64,000 nt of DNA from contig CM055608.1 in the NCBI GenBank assembly GCA_029379385.1, positions 28,642,350-28,706,349 of the forward strand, read 5' to 3'. The notes under the pieces were generated by a model. That model did no database searches, was not told the DNA's origin, and saw only the letters and a program-made list of their open reading frames with translations. The position numbers and the translations under genes were made by a program. This DNA comes from Quillaja saponaria (lineage: Eukaryota; Streptophyta; Magnoliopsida; Fabales; Quillajaceae). Shown piece by piece: positions 1 through 11,924 of the stretch (positions are counted from its first letter, which is position 1; each line of letters starts with the position of its first letter).

Positions 1-480
1 TTTTTGAAATATTTTTAATTTTATCATAAATATTTTTAAAATTCATGATATCTTTTAAATATAAAGTATATGTTAATTTATATATTTATAGTTTATGATA
101 TATTTAAATTTTAAAATGTATAATAAATTTTAAAGTGTATAATAATTATATGGAATTAAAAATATATGATAAATTTTAAATTTCTAGTATATGACAGTTT
201 TTAAATTTTTAAATTTGGTATTTTTAGAATTTAAGATTTTTGTTAATTCTTTAATTCTATAGTGTCTCATAAATTTTTTTATTATAGTTTATGATATTTT
301 AAAATGTTAAAATTCATGATATTGTAAATTTTAGCAGACCCCTACTTGTTTATTCAGAAGTAAATTCTAATTTACAAGTATAACTAAATTAAAACATAAA
401 CCAGGAATACTCTTCCAATTACAAGTAACAAACACAAAAATTAAAAATTAAAAAACTTATATAAGGATTTCAGGAAATAC
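1..480. other. AT-rich non-coding stretch
   Basis: This stretch is almost entirely A and T. It contains loosely repeated phrases built on 'atgata' and 'ttttaaa', especially from 40 to 320. I see no open frame of interest, no RNA gene and no clear transposon end. Confidence 0.5.
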
Positions 481-580
481 TGGTCTACAAAAAATGACCC
501 CTTGTACCACATGAGCGTCGTCTTCTCCTCTTTGCCGGGTTTCGCCTAGGTGGTACATCAGCCCTGTCACCAAGATCTTC

Positions 581-2540
581 TTAGGGAGGTATGTCATCAG
601 CACCGCTAAATCCTTCCTCAAGCTTGCACACCTGAACCCATACCCGGGTCATATGATGCAGATGTATTACCATACTGAAAGTATGACATCTGCGGTATGA
701 GAGAGTTAAAAACCTCGCTTGATTGCTGTGCAAAGTCGGGCATAAGCTGATGATACATAGATGAACTACTGGCCATATAAGGAGGTGGAGACATATGTGC
801 TGGAGATGGAATATACACATCTGATGGTCGGACATCAGCATCAACACGTCCATAAGAAACCGGCGGTCCAGGGACATCAGTTCTACTGCGTCTGCGACGT
901 TGTGATGATGATGATGATGATGTCGAATGAGTAGAATGGGAAGGAGCTGGATCAGCATGGATAAGACCAACTCGTGTAAGATATCTTCTACTGATACGTC
1001 TGTACCATTCATTGTACTCGGTTGTATGAGCAGCATGACCATGTGCAACTCCCAGAACATCACCTATCTGGACCATATTGTATCTCATGCCCCAAATGGC
1101 TATGTGGTTAGCATGTAGCCAACGGTAGTCTGTGACGCCCCGTCCCCGAAGATTAAATTTGTGCAAGGTTTGATCGGCCTCAATGTCAGTAGGGTTTTCT
1201 GGTATAGGTTGCTGATATCCAAACTGATGCATATCCACTTTCTGATACTCAACAATATGAAAATATATTAAGGGTACTTTAGCACCCCAAATATGCTAGT
1301 CTCGATAACAGTATTTTGGTATCAGGTGTCTCAGGTCATCATCAATGTATGGCAGTGATATGAACTGCAATCCAAAAATAGTGTCAATGTTTTAATAAAT
1401 AAAATATTACAACATGAATATGTTAAATGATACATAGATATAAGATACACTTGTAATTACCTGGTCTGGTGACATCCTGTCCAGCATCTCCCTATACCAA
1501 GACACCACATTATGGCCGATTTGAGTTACTTTGAACTTTACTCTCCACCTGCAAGTAATTAAAAATGTCAATTACAAGTCATTTATGTACCACACATTAT
1601 AAGCAAATGCATAAAAATAATAATTTTACAAACCTCGCACCTAAAGGACAAAAATTATCCCACGGAATGTCTGTCTCCCTCCTCGGTGCGAGAAAGGGTA
1701 GTCTCTCACATGCCCATACCTGGAGTAATATCAAAGGTCCAGCAATTTCAGAAGCATCAAGGTGAGTGGCATGACACATCTCCCTGTACAACCATGCCAG
1801 GGAGGCACTGCCCCAGCTGTACTGTCCTGCGACATATAGGTTTTCCAGCAGAGATAGGAAACAAATGTGCACATTTGTACTTGTCTTACTGGTAAATAAC
1901 AATCCACCCATCAGCTGTAATATATAAGCTCGTGCATATCTCTGCGCTGTAATGTCATCACCATCGGCTGGGAAATTCTGAAATGTCAATCCTAACCAGC
2001 TTATTTTCAATGTGTTACCCTTAATAGCTGTAGCAGGGGACACAACTCCCAATAATCGCTCGCACGTCAGCACCAACTAGGCCAGAGACAGGCTCACCGT
2101 CAACACGTAAACCGAACAAAATACTAACATCCTGTAGTGTGATGGTGGCCTCACCGTGCGGCAGATGAAATGTGTGAGTCTTCGGCCTCCATTCGCTCGA
2201 CTAAAGCTGTCACAATGTGCCAATCAAGCGAAATAAACCCCACCTTGATCACACCGCCAAAACCTGTCATGATCATGTACTCCAATATACGAGGATTAAT
2301 ATTATTAAGAATCTCTCGGCCGAACACCGCCTCTCTTCGACGGCATCTCAGGACATAGGCCTCGCTCTAAAAATTTATAAACATATTAGTAAGAACATTT
2401 CCGCTAATAAAATGAATTTGAAAAATTAAAGGTAAATCGATTTGTTATTTACATACCTCGTGATCCGCGAAAACTCTAACGGATCGATGACTATCGTGTA
2501 GTCTAAGGACTGAAACATCTACTGGGGCAACGAGATCCAT
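581..2540 (-). pseudogene. Plant mobile domain (PMD) protein remnant
   Basis: This is a decayed gene of the plant mobile domain family (the 'serine/threonine phosphatase 7 long form' or MAIN-like type), often carried by Mutator-like elements. Read on the minus strand in order: 2370-2170 gives 'FGREILNNINPRILEYM'; 2190-2050 gives the diagnostic '[14 protein letters not shown]' and '[16 protein letters not shown]'; 2076-1597 gives 'LQLMGGLLF', 'YSWGSASLAWLYREMC' and 'VWACERLPFLAP'; 1560-1460 gives 'WYREMLDRMSPDQ'; 1370-618 gives the C-terminal part, ending in a Ser-rich and Arg-rich tail. It is broken: one extra base near 2190 shifts the frame just before 'HLPHGE', a second shift lies near 2065, and an in-frame TAG near 1298 replaces a tryptophan codon. 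Introns appear to separate the last blocks. It lies directly downstream of the transposase end at 2850-3290 on the same strand, so the two are probably parts of one element. Confidence 0.8.
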
Positions 2541-2849
2541 GAATCTGCATAACAAAAGACAAATCAAATATAATGTTAATATGCATACACAACAATAATG
2601 TTACGATTTAATGTAATAGGGAAAGACTTAGATAAAATGACAAATCCTTGAAAAATTCTTAATAATATTACAATAATACACGATAATAATGTTTATAAAT
2701 TTCAAAATAATTTTACATGACATGTGAGAGACATAATGCCTAATATCTACATAATAAAAAACTAGAAACAAATACATAATAGGAAAACTCTTACATTTAC
2801 ATTAAAAAACTAGAAACAAATACATAATAGGAAAACTCTTACATTTACA

Positions 2850-3290
2850 TTAAAGTAAAGAATGCGATAATGGAACTTGTCTTTTAAGATCGTGTAATGT
2901 TAGGACAATTTTTACGATTGTGTCCCTCCTGCCTACATAAACCACACCTATGTTGCCTCGAGGACTTTGTAATGTCCATTTCATTATGAATTCAATGTGT
3001 TTTCGGCCTACCATTCTTTCACAATTTAGACATGTCGCGAACCACAGGGGGGAACTGGAATTCCGGCTAATAGCCATCGTGCATCACTAGGTTGAATTGT
3101 GGAGTGTATACAAGCTCCTGATTTCTCAGTTTATACCACTCCCCAATAAAGTCATTATAGTTCAGATGCATGCTTGCACAAGCTGCTATAACATGCGAGC
3201 ACGAGAGAATGTATTGCTGGGGTTTGTTGCATGTGCAAGTTCTTTCATTTAAATGCACAGTATGTTGGTTGCCGCCCTTTCAGGCTTGCC
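2850..3290 (-). pseudogene. MuDR/MULE transposase C-terminal remnant
   Basis: On the minus strand this codes for the end of a MURA-type transposase. A SWIM zinc finger is visible at about 3250-3180 (C-x-C spacing in 'RTCTCNKPQQYILSCSHVIA', followed by 'GEWYKLRNQELVYTPQF'). After a frame change near 3070 comes 'GIPVPPVV', then 'GRPKTH' and a CCHC zinc knuckle at about 2945-2895 ('CGLCRQEGHNRKNCPN'). Stops and shifts interrupt it. The catalytic MULE domain that should lie upstream is not recognisable between 3300 and 3700. SWIM, zinc knuckle and then a plant mobile domain downstream is a known arrangement of plant MULEs that carry this domain. Confidence 0.8.
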
Positions 3291-3722
3291 ATCCACGAAA
3301 TTACGTCTTTATTTCAATTATCCCCAAACCAGTATAAAACTGTCTCAACTCGTGTCCACCTGCTCTCTCTGCCCAATTTTGGATTTTTTCTATATAATTT
3401 CTATTTATATTTTCTTTTTAAAAATTTAAATAGTAAACGTAATTTAAATAATTAATAAGTAAATATTACTAACTATAATAAATAATATAAATTAAATAAT
3501 TTACGTAACAAATTAATTAGTATAGGTAATAAAATTTTCAATAAGAAAATAATTTAATTTAGCTAATAATAATAATAAAAATTTAAATTAAAATTTGTAT
3601 AACTTACCAAGACGTGGAGATGATCAAAAGAGGAACAACGTCACAATATTAAGAGATGAAAATGAAAGTGATGAGAATAAAAGAGATAACCAGGAATGAT
3701 GAGATCGTCTCTTCTGCCTCTG

Positions 3723-3730
3723 TATTTATA
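3723..3730 (-). promoter_or_regulatory. Possible TATA box of the MULE gene
   Basis: On the minus strand the sequence reads TATAAATA inside 'cctctataaatacagagg'. It lies upstream of the transposase remnant and on the same strand. The position suits a core promoter for the former transposase gene, but only the motif supports it. Confidence 0.35.
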
Positions 3731-3761
3731 GAGGAGAAGAGACAGAGGGTGAATTTTTTTT

Positions 3762-3780
3762 GGGGGGGGGGGGGGGGGGG
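3762..3780. repeat. Poly-G tract (G19)
   Basis: Nineteen consecutive G follow eight T and are followed by further G-rich sequence to 3790. A run this long could form a quadruplex and is also a place where sequencing length is unreliable. Confidence 0.9.
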
Positions 3781-3826
3781 AGGGATGGGGACAGCATTTC
3801 TAGGTAGCAAGGCTGCCTAGCGATGT

Positions 3827-3855
3827 AGGCTACCCTGCAGCGTGCAGGGTAGCCT
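3827..3855. repeat. Perfect hairpin, 13-bp arms
   Basis: AGGCTACCCTGCA (3827-3839) and its exact reverse complement (3843-3855) flank a 3-base centre, GCG. A looser third copy of the same theme ('taccctatagtgggcagggta') follows at about 3870-3891. Confidence 0.9.
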
Positions 3856-3899
3856 GCAAAGCTAGAGACTACCCTATAGTGGGCAGGGTAGGCCAGTAT

Positions 3900-3926
3900 G
3901 AAACCGGCTTTTCAAAAGCCGGTTTC
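3900..3926. repeat. Perfect palindrome, 13-bp arms
   Basis: GAAACCGGCTTTT (3900-3912), one central C, then its exact reverse complement AAAAGCCGGTTTC (3914-3926). It lies 45 bp after the first hairpin, outside any coding frame. Confidence 0.9.
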
Positions 3927-4099
3927 ATCCTGCACTCCCGCGCCACGCGCGAGTGCGTGAACTGGGAAAGAAAATGACCTGGCATGCCAGCTAGGACCCA
4001 AAAACCATTTCATAATTTACCCCATTTTGACAAAAAATTTTGGGACTTGGACCCTTCTGTCCAAAAGTCCGTGATCGTCATGTCTCTGTTAGGGTGAAT

Positions 4100-6530
4100 A
4101 TGCTGCGAATATATTACATCGATGTGTTATGGTGGGGTCTACTGAGTCAACTCGTTTATCGTGATACGTCCCTCTCTGTTGTTGAGTTGGCTTATATGAC
4201 TGTCATCTAATCAGGTATGTGTGCACGTGTTTTTGTGCATGTCATTCAGTGTCAGGCTCCATATACGGCGTTAATTAATGGATCAGTAAAATGCTTGATC
4301 GTTTGGTACAGTGAACCTAGACTAGGCCGATGATGTCTCTCAAATTTCACAATCTATTAATGTTTTTCATTTTCTCTTGTTTCTACATCATAGTGTGTTT
4401 TTAAAAATTTATTAATGGCTGAAGTAGGAAACTCTTGGGGAGTCTAACTATAATTATAATTGATGTAAACACAATCTATGTAAAGGAAAGAAAAAAAACC
4501 TGAACTAGATGTAGATGTAAGTTTTGTTTAAAAAAAACAAAAAAATTTACTTTCATTTTTAATTTTTTTTTTCAATTTAACAATCAAATATATTTTGTTT
4601 CAACTTATGTACCTTTCGATTAATCACTTCTATAGTTTGTCAAGAACGCAATCTATTTATGCCTAACTTAGAGAATTTAACTAGACTTTACTCTGCATGG
4701 TCCCTTCTTGACCACCAATCCAACTTAGAATGGAAGGATTAATTTTACATTCTACAAAATAAGTCATTTTACTCTTAATAATGCATATAGTACTAATTTA
4801 TTCTTAAATATCAAGGCATTAAAATTGAGTTTTTCTCCCAAAAAAAAATTCGTTTAAATAAAAATATCATAATTTTTTATATTTAATTGTGACTAAAATA
4901 TTATTATTATTATTGTAAATTTAAAACATAGTATTAAGGCTATTATATTTTTGAATTCATAATAATTTAAAATGATTCGAGTTAAGTATATAAATAAAAT
5001 AAACTAAAAGAAGTAATATGAGAGTTATACTTATTTATAATTTTTTGAAGATGTGAAAATTTTATAAAATTTTTGGAGATATGGGTTTTTTAAATCATGA
5101 TTTATTTTAATTAAATTTCAGAAAATAATATTTTATTTAAGAAAAAAAAAATTTACTTTTTAAGAATGAGTTTGAGTTTTTGAAGAGAAAATAAGATTTC
5201 ATGGCGTCTGACTAAAGCGAAATAAAATCTTACCACTTGGAAAAAAAGATTGTCTTTTATTATTTCATTTGCCCGTGTAAACATTTTTTTTTGTTCATAA
5301 AATAATTTTTTATGTATTTATAAATTTCTCTTATTTTCTTTCTTCATGTCTAATTCCTCAGAACTTCTATATCTATCTACTCTATAAAAGCGCACTTATA
5401 GTATCTTCTGATTTTTTTAATTCAAATAATATACTAAAGGGAGGATAGTGTCCTCCAAAATTTTGACATGCTTTTATACTAAAATTCCACCATTCATTAT
5501 AAATTATTTAATTTCTCCTATAATTAAAGAAAAGTTATCAATAAACAAAAAATAAAAAGCAAAAAAATCATGTATAATTAACTACAATTAATCCATTATT
5601 TTTTTAATAAAAAAAACCAACATCTTCTTAAACTTATCTCATTTTCTCCATTTTATACAACAATTATAATATTTTTTATATTATTTCTTTTAGAATAAGC
5701 CATTAAACATTTGCGTAAGCACGTATGATGGGTTAGTGTATATATATATATATATATATATATTCAAGAATGAAGTTTATACGAAAAAAAACATATTGAA
5801 ATAATCTGAGTAACTTAAATTTTTTTTAAAATCATAAGATTTGTCATGCTAAATCTCTTTATACATAAAAATGCGATACATGTTATGATTTTTAAATTTT
5901 TTTTAAACTTATCAGTGAATTCTAAATTGTAGGGAAGAAATCTAAAAAATTACAAGTTATGTACAAAAATAATATGGGTATAGTGCATGTGCGTAATACA
6001 TGAATATAATTTCGTTAATTTGGATGAAAAAAATTTACTTTTCAATATTTTCAAACTTCATGCGTGGATGTTTATTGTATCTTTTTTAAACCACAGTAGT
6101 CAAGTAGTCAAGTATATGGAGATAAAGTGGAAAAAGCTATTGACTATATTTATACAATGTTATTGTTATGAGTAAAATGATTTATTTTAAAAAAAATAAA
6201 AATAAAATTTATTATTCATGTAAAATTATTTTAGAACTTTCTCAAAATATAAAAATAGAACTTTGTTGTTACTTTTCACTAATTTATAGTGAGCTGCGAG
6301 ATGCGTTGAACATGTATAAAGAAATTGGGGGGAGTTTTATAATTTGGAGTTTGCTTCTCTAGTTCTATGGCTGCAATTGATGATAACATTTGTTTCATTA
6401 TAAACTATAATCGAAGTTATAGATTGAAAAGATTTAAGAATAATAATATCTTTGTTTTTTCTAAGAGTAATAGATATTTATTTATATCTTTAGAATTATT
6501 TTCTTCAAATTTTAAAGACATTTTCTAACT
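4100..6530. other. AT-rich spacer with (TA)n microsatellite
   Basis: Long A and T runs with no conserved coding block. A (TA)n microsatellite occupies 5739-5762. Short open frames near 5990-6360 show no family resemblance and are probably chance. Confidence 0.6.
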
Positions 6531-6636
6531 TTAAGTACTCAAATTTGAAAATTGAATATGAAGACGAAATTGGACAAGATAAATTACAGAGACGATCGAA
6601 AGCGGGGAACCGACTGAGTAAGATGCGGGGCCCACC

Positions 6637-6887
6637 CATGCATGTATGATGCATGCGCTCGGACCCCTCCATTTGAAGTGCTCGGCAGACTCTTGAATAT
6701 CTGAAACAACCTCACATACAAACAGATTACTCATTTGTACTATTCTCATAAGCTTCAAGCCAGCAAATTGAATGAGGTGTAAGACGTTAGGGTTTGTTAG
6801 CCATGCATGGTGAAAAATGGCTTCAGATCCCTTACACACTTTACCTTACGTGTCTCTCATTCATTTACAATCCCTCTTCTATAAATA
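6637..6887 (+). promoter_or_regulatory. Seed-storage promoter of the 11S gene
   Basis: Three RY (legumin-box) elements precede the 11S globulin gene: CATGCATG at 6637-6644, ATGCATGC at 6649-6656 and CATGCATG at 6802-6809. An ACGTGTC element (ABRE-like core) lies at 6848-6854 and a TATA box, TATAAATA, at 6880-6887, about 70 bp before the start codon. RY boxes with ACGT elements are the known targets of B3 factors (ABI3, FUS3, LEC2) and bZIP factors in maturing seeds, so embryo-specific expression is inferred. Confidence 0.8.
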
Positions 6888-6954
6888 CTAAACCTTTTCT
6901 TCCCACTTCATCACCAAAAGAAAACTACATCTTCCCTTCAGCTAGTTAATCAGT

Positions 6955-8871
6955 ATGGCTAAATCTCTTTATGTTTGCTTTCTTTTACTCTTCGTCGCTA
7001 ACTGCTTAGCTTCTCGCGACCAAGGCCGTCAGCAACAACAACAACAGTTTAACGAGTGCCAACTCGACAGGATCAACGCTCTCCAACCCGACAACAGGAT
7101 TGAACACGAAGCTGGTCGGACTGAAGTATGGGACCACAACCAGGATCAGTTGCGCTGTGCCGGTGTCGCCGTTGTTAAGCGCACCATTGACTCCAATGGC
7201 CTTCACTTGCCATCCTATGCTAACGCCCCCCAGCTCCACTACGTCATCCAAGGTAATTAGCAAGTACACCTACTACTACTGTGTTTTTAAGTGGAATAGT
7301 TCTTTGACAAATAAGGGATGGGAGTTTTTATGACAAAGTGCTTAGAAATTAGATTATCTGACTATCAACATTTTGATTGCTAATTTTTATGTATGCAGGT
7401 AGGGGTATTTTGGGAATAATATTTCCTGGTTGTGCTGAGACTTTTGAGGAATCAGAAGAATCTCAACAAGGACAAAGAGGAGAAAGAGGTCAGGGCCGGA
7501 GGGAACAGCAAGAACGAGAAGAAAGAGGCCGTGGCAGGAGGGAACAGCAACAAGGACAAGGACAAAGATTCCAAGAGCAACAACAAGACCGTCACCAGAA
7601 GATCCGACATATCAGACAGGGTGACATTATTGCAATTCCAGCTGGAGTTGCTTACTGGAGCTACAACCACGAAAACTCACCACTTGTTATTGTTTCTCTT
7701 CTCGACACTAGCAACAACGACAACCAGCTAGACCAAAACCCAAGAGTAATAAAATTAACTAGTAAATATACAATTATATTAATTCGGAAACATTCACGCA
7801 TTACTAAATTTTTATAATTTCTTTTTGCAGAGATTCTACTTGGCTGGAAATCCAGAAGAAGAGCACCAGCAACAAGGGCAAAGGCAGCAAGGTCAAAGCG
7901 GAAAAGGACGTCGTGGCCAACAGGGACAAGGAAACAACATTTACAGTGGCTTCGCCACAGAGTTCTTGTCTGATGTCTTCCAGGTGAATGAAGAGACAAT
8001 AAGACAGCTTCAAGGTGAGAATGACGACAGGAGGAACATTGTAAAAGTACAAGGAGGTCTTAGTGTTATCAGGCCAAGGGAAAGTCGCCAAGGTGAGGAA
8101 GAGGAAGAGGAGAGAGAGGAGAGATCCCGCGAGCGCCGCGAGGAGCAGGAAAGGGGACACCGACGGGGTGGACGCGGCGGTAATGGTCTGGAGGAAACTA
8201 TTTGCACATTGAGGATAAAGGAGAATCTGAACGACCCTCAACGTGCTGACTTTTACAACCCTCAGGCTGGTCGCATCAGCACCGTCAATAGTTTCACCCT
8301 CCCAATTCTCAACAACCTCCAACTTAGTGCTGAAAGAGTTGTCCTCTATAGAGTGAGTATTATTTGTTTCATTATATACATATCAGGTCACTTTTGTCAT
8401 TTTAATTAAAATTAGCGATGATGATAGTTGATGTTAGTCACATATAATTAATTAATTAATTGATGTGAGCAGAATGGTATCTACGCGCCTTACTGGAACA
8501 TCAATGCCCACGGCATCCTATACATTACAAGGGGACGTGGCCGTATCCAGATTGTGGATCACAACGGTAACCAGGTATTTAACGATGATGTTGAAGAGGG
8601 TCAGCTGCTAACGGTGCCACAGAACTTTGCGGTGGCGCAGCAAGCCGGGAACGAAGGATTAGAGTACATAAATTTCAGGACAAACGACAATGCAATTATC
8701 AACCCTCTTGTTGGTAGAACCTCGGCGATCCGGGCAATACCGGAGGATGTTCTGGCCAACGCATTCCAGATCCCATTGCAGGAAGCTAGGCAGCTCAAGT
8801 ACAACAGGAATGAGGACATTTTGTTTAGTGGAAGTGAATCTAGGTCTCAGGAAGGTTACATCAAACTGTAA
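6955..8871 (+). CDS. 11S globulin (legumin) seed storage protein
   Basis: Exons 6955-7252, 7399-7745, 7831-8352 and 8473-8871 join in frame with GT-AG borders to give 521 residues, the usual legumin 4-exon layout and length. Residues 1 to about 19 form a signal peptide for entry to the ER. Two cupin domains follow. Cys35 and Cys68 match the conserved intrachain bridge of the acidic chain, and Cys111 with Cys340 match the interchain bridge. The vacuolar processing site Asn333-Gly334 lies in 'NGLEETIC', so the basic chain is about 188 residues. Gln/Arg/Glu-rich variable regions fill about residues 120-165 and 295-330. The product should assemble as a hexamer in protein storage vacuoles. The closest remembered sequences are citrus 11S globulins ('citrin'). 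A polyadenylation-like 'aataaa' lies near 8949. No break is seen. Confidence 0.96.
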
Positions 8872-9623
8872 AAGTAATGTAATGTGATATGCGGCACGTA
8901 GTTTTGGTTCGTAGCTTAGCTTGGTTGAGAGTTAGTAGGGTAGAGATAAATAAATATAGGCCTTAATTATATATATTATGGCCTTGCTAGACTTTATGTA
9001 ATAATAATGAATAATTACTACGTGTAACGTGGAAGGGTGACAATAAAATTTTAAAAATAAAATAAAATAATGCTATTTACTCGATGTCTTTTTATTTTTA
9101 TTTTTTATGTCTCCTATTTAAGCTATAATTATGAAGATTGAGTTGTTGTATGTGCAACTGATAAGAATGATATGTGCCAAATGAGTCTATATAATTGTAG
9201 GATTTATTCGGTTGTATAAAGATATTATCTTTATGTTAGTAATTATAAGACTATTCTGACTCTTATAATTGATAACAATAAGATGCACTGTTACTTATTT
9301 CTTATATTATGTTGTTCAATAATATAATTATAATGTTTATGATATACAATTATCTACTTTTATACAGAGTGAAGCTTATACTGTCTCTTTTTTTTGGTGC
9401 ATTATATACCAATCAATGCCATCAGACCTTAGCCCAGATAAACTTGAATAACTTGGGGATCGTGGCCCAACAACTAAAAGTTCACTCCTCTGCTTAAAGA
9501 CCCATATGGAATAAATTTTTAAAAACATTTGTCTTGGAACCAGACACGATAATGGTATGTCTGAAAAGGAGTTTATTTGAAAACGAAATCTCAGTATCTC
9601 AGATCCCAAATACTGCAAAGAAG
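8872..9623. other. 3' flank of the 11S gene and intergenic spacer
   Basis: This holds the 11S 3' untranslated region (AT-rich, with 'gataaataaata' near 8945) and then AT-rich spacer. I see no gene or repeat in it. Confidence 0.5.
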
Positions 9624-10173
9624 ATGGAGAGGAAGAAACTGAGTCGACTCGGTCTCGTCTTATCTCTTCTGTTTTTTACAGCCTCAGAAACAGCAGCAGC
9701 TCAAAACAAATTGCCTGGATTCCTCTTTACAAGAACTAGAGGAAGATGCACTCCACAGTTAAGATTAACTCCTCCTATTAATATTTTTTATTTCTCAAGT
9801 TTAATAACTCGGCCGGGGACTGAGTCGGGGGCTAATGGTGAGTTTTGGCAGGTTCTGGAGTAAGAGAAGAGAGGAGTGGCCGAGGATGGTCCCACACACA
9901 TCAACGGTGTCGAAGGTGTTTGGGTCGAGGGCATTTGAACGGTACAGATCTGATCTGACTTTACTGGAAGCGACGGCGAGGATTGACAAGCAGAGCCCGT
10001 TCTCGAAGCTGCTGAAGCAAGCGAGTGCAGCCCTGCTGAACTCGTATGCTAGAGATAAATTTCCTTACTCGCCTTGGCAGGTGAAGACTTTGGTAATACA
10101 AGGATTGGTGTCGGAGGAATCTGCTATTCTTGTAGCCAAACGGTTCTCTATTGCCAACCAGGCTTGTAACTGA
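9624..10173 (+). CDS. Small secreted plant protein, conserved, function unknown
   Basis: Two exons, 9624-9757 and 9852-10173, with a GTTAAG donor and TTTGGCAG acceptor, give 151 residues. The first 26 or so residues are basic and then hydrophobic ('LGLVLSLLFFTASETAAA'), a likely signal peptide. That is why 9624 is preferred to earlier in-frame starts. The mature part begins with an Arg-rich stretch and a 'CTPQFWSKRREEWPRMVP' block, followed by 'VFGSRAFERYRSDLTLLE', 'ALLNSYARDKFPYSPWQVKTLVIQ' (two adjoining blocks) and a terminal 'ANQACN'. Two cysteines, one in 'CTPQ' and one near the C-terminus, could pair. I recognise this as a conserved uncharacterised plant family with the same blocks, but I know no assigned function. 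It may act in the cell wall or apoplast; that is inferred only from the signal peptide. Confidence 0.8.
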
Positions 10174-11154
10174 TGGGCCTAGAAATTACAAAAGGAAAGG
10201 CCTGCTGCTCTCTTTCTGTATTTTCTTTTTGTAATTTTTGAACAAAAGAGGGAAGTATATTGTTTTCCGTTCTAGTGGCCAAGTCACATTGCCTTTAAAA
10301 TTATCTGGTTTGGTTGGTCTAAGTCCCGTTTGGATGCATCAAAACTCAATAAGTGGGCCTTATTGTTTAGTGCCTCCTGGTTCAAAGTATCAAAGGGCAT
10401 TGATAATAGAATGGTTATTATTATAATCAATTTGTTTTCAAAGCCTAAACAGCTTAACGTGCGAGTCAATTAGTATTGCCACACTAGTCCCATGAATTGG
10501 ATCCATAAAGCTTTATTGAGGTCAATTTCTCTATTGGCCAATGATCATGCACATAATGGGCTTATGAGCAAATTGATTGCTCATGTTATTAATTGAATGC
10601 AGTTTTTGAATATTCAAAGTTATAATAAACCCCAGTTTGTAAAAATATTACGTAGTAGCTGTTAGAAAAAAAGCTCAGATGAAAATAAGTCAGTGTTTTT
10701 TTTTTTTTCCTTTCTTTCTTATTTGTATTAATGACATATTTGGTTTAAGAGACTTTTTTTTTTTTGGGTTGTTGCTAAAAGGAGACATAAAAGCATGAAT
10801 AACAGGGCTTTTCTCAGTGCAGCCACATTGAATGCCAAGAAGGAGTTAAGAAAGGACATTGGATTCCTGAGGAAGATATTCAAGAAGCTGTGTGTACTAC
10901 AACGAGAAAAAGAAACGAAATAATTGGGCTTCAGATATGGAACAAATGGGCTTTGACAATGAATAATTGGGCTTGGGCTGATTCACCATTGTTAGGTTCT
11001 GAACAACCCTAGACAGAGTCTCTGCGGGGGTGCCACGCCTCCTTCCTTCTTGGTTGTCTCCTTTTCCTTCCTCTCAAGAAGGGAATAAGAACGAAATACT
11101 AGTAGGACTAGCAGAATAATAAAACCCATTTTTTGCAGGAGAGAAAAAGACCGA
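10174..11154. other. Intergenic spacer upstream of TIM44
   Basis: Spacer and probable TIM44 promoter and leader. A 42-codon frame at 10795-10923 is present but matches no family I know. I see no convincing gene. Confidence 0.5.
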
Positions 11155-11888
11155 ATGTTGAGTCCAATGGCAAGCAAAAAGCTGCTTCGTGATTTATTGG
11201 TTTCCAGACAATCCCTTTTTGTTCGATTAACTTCTCATCAGGTTCGTCTTTTGCAGAACCTAAAGGTTTTTTTTTTTTTTTTTTAACCAGTCATAGTGAA
11301 TGTTTTCTGATTCTTCCTTTTTTGTTTTCGGCTATATTTTCAACTCAATATTTTTGTTATTCTTTTTGCTCATTGCATTATCCATTGTAGGCTTCAAGTA
11401 CGAGGTTACGTTTGCTTCCAGCAAATACGTACTCGGCCACTCGTGGATTTGGTGTCTTCAACGAGTTCTCAAAGAAAATAAAAGGGGAAGCTGAAAGGTA
11501 TTTCAATACTAGTTGTTTTTAATTTATTTATGTTGTTTGCTGTGCATGTTATAATTTACAATGAATTGTTCAGTGTTTCTCTTATGGAGCTGGCAGTTAA
11601 CCTGTTCATTTTATTTTATTTTTTTATTTCGATTTTTTACTAAAAGAAGCTTATGACAGCTGAAAGTTTGTGAAGCTGGGTAGCTGATTAATTAACAAGC
11701 ATCACTAAATTGAAAGTATTAGTTGAGTGTAGCACGGGTTCATCTTTTTTTTACTCTCTTACATATTGGAAAAGAAATAACTGGAACTTTCTTTCTATAT
11801 TACACAAACACTATATTACGCAGACACACACTATATAGTTGGTTCTTCACTGGATTTTATAAATCCTTCCTCCTAAAAGAAACTGTCT

Positions 11889-11924
<36 letters not shown>

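Noticed and set aside
6531..6839. 102-codon minus-strand frame upstream of the 11S gene
   Set aside because: It overlaps the RY-box promoter and has no family resemblance; likely chance.
7006..8322. Several long frames on the strand opposite the 11S gene (for example 8322-7804)
   Set aside because: They are Leu- and Ser-rich mirrors of Gln-, Glu- and Arg-rich legumin codons, cross its introns and match no family.
10795..10923. 42-codon frame with a basic, amphipathic look
   Set aside because: No signal peptide, no family I recognise and no flanking evidence; short enough to be chance.
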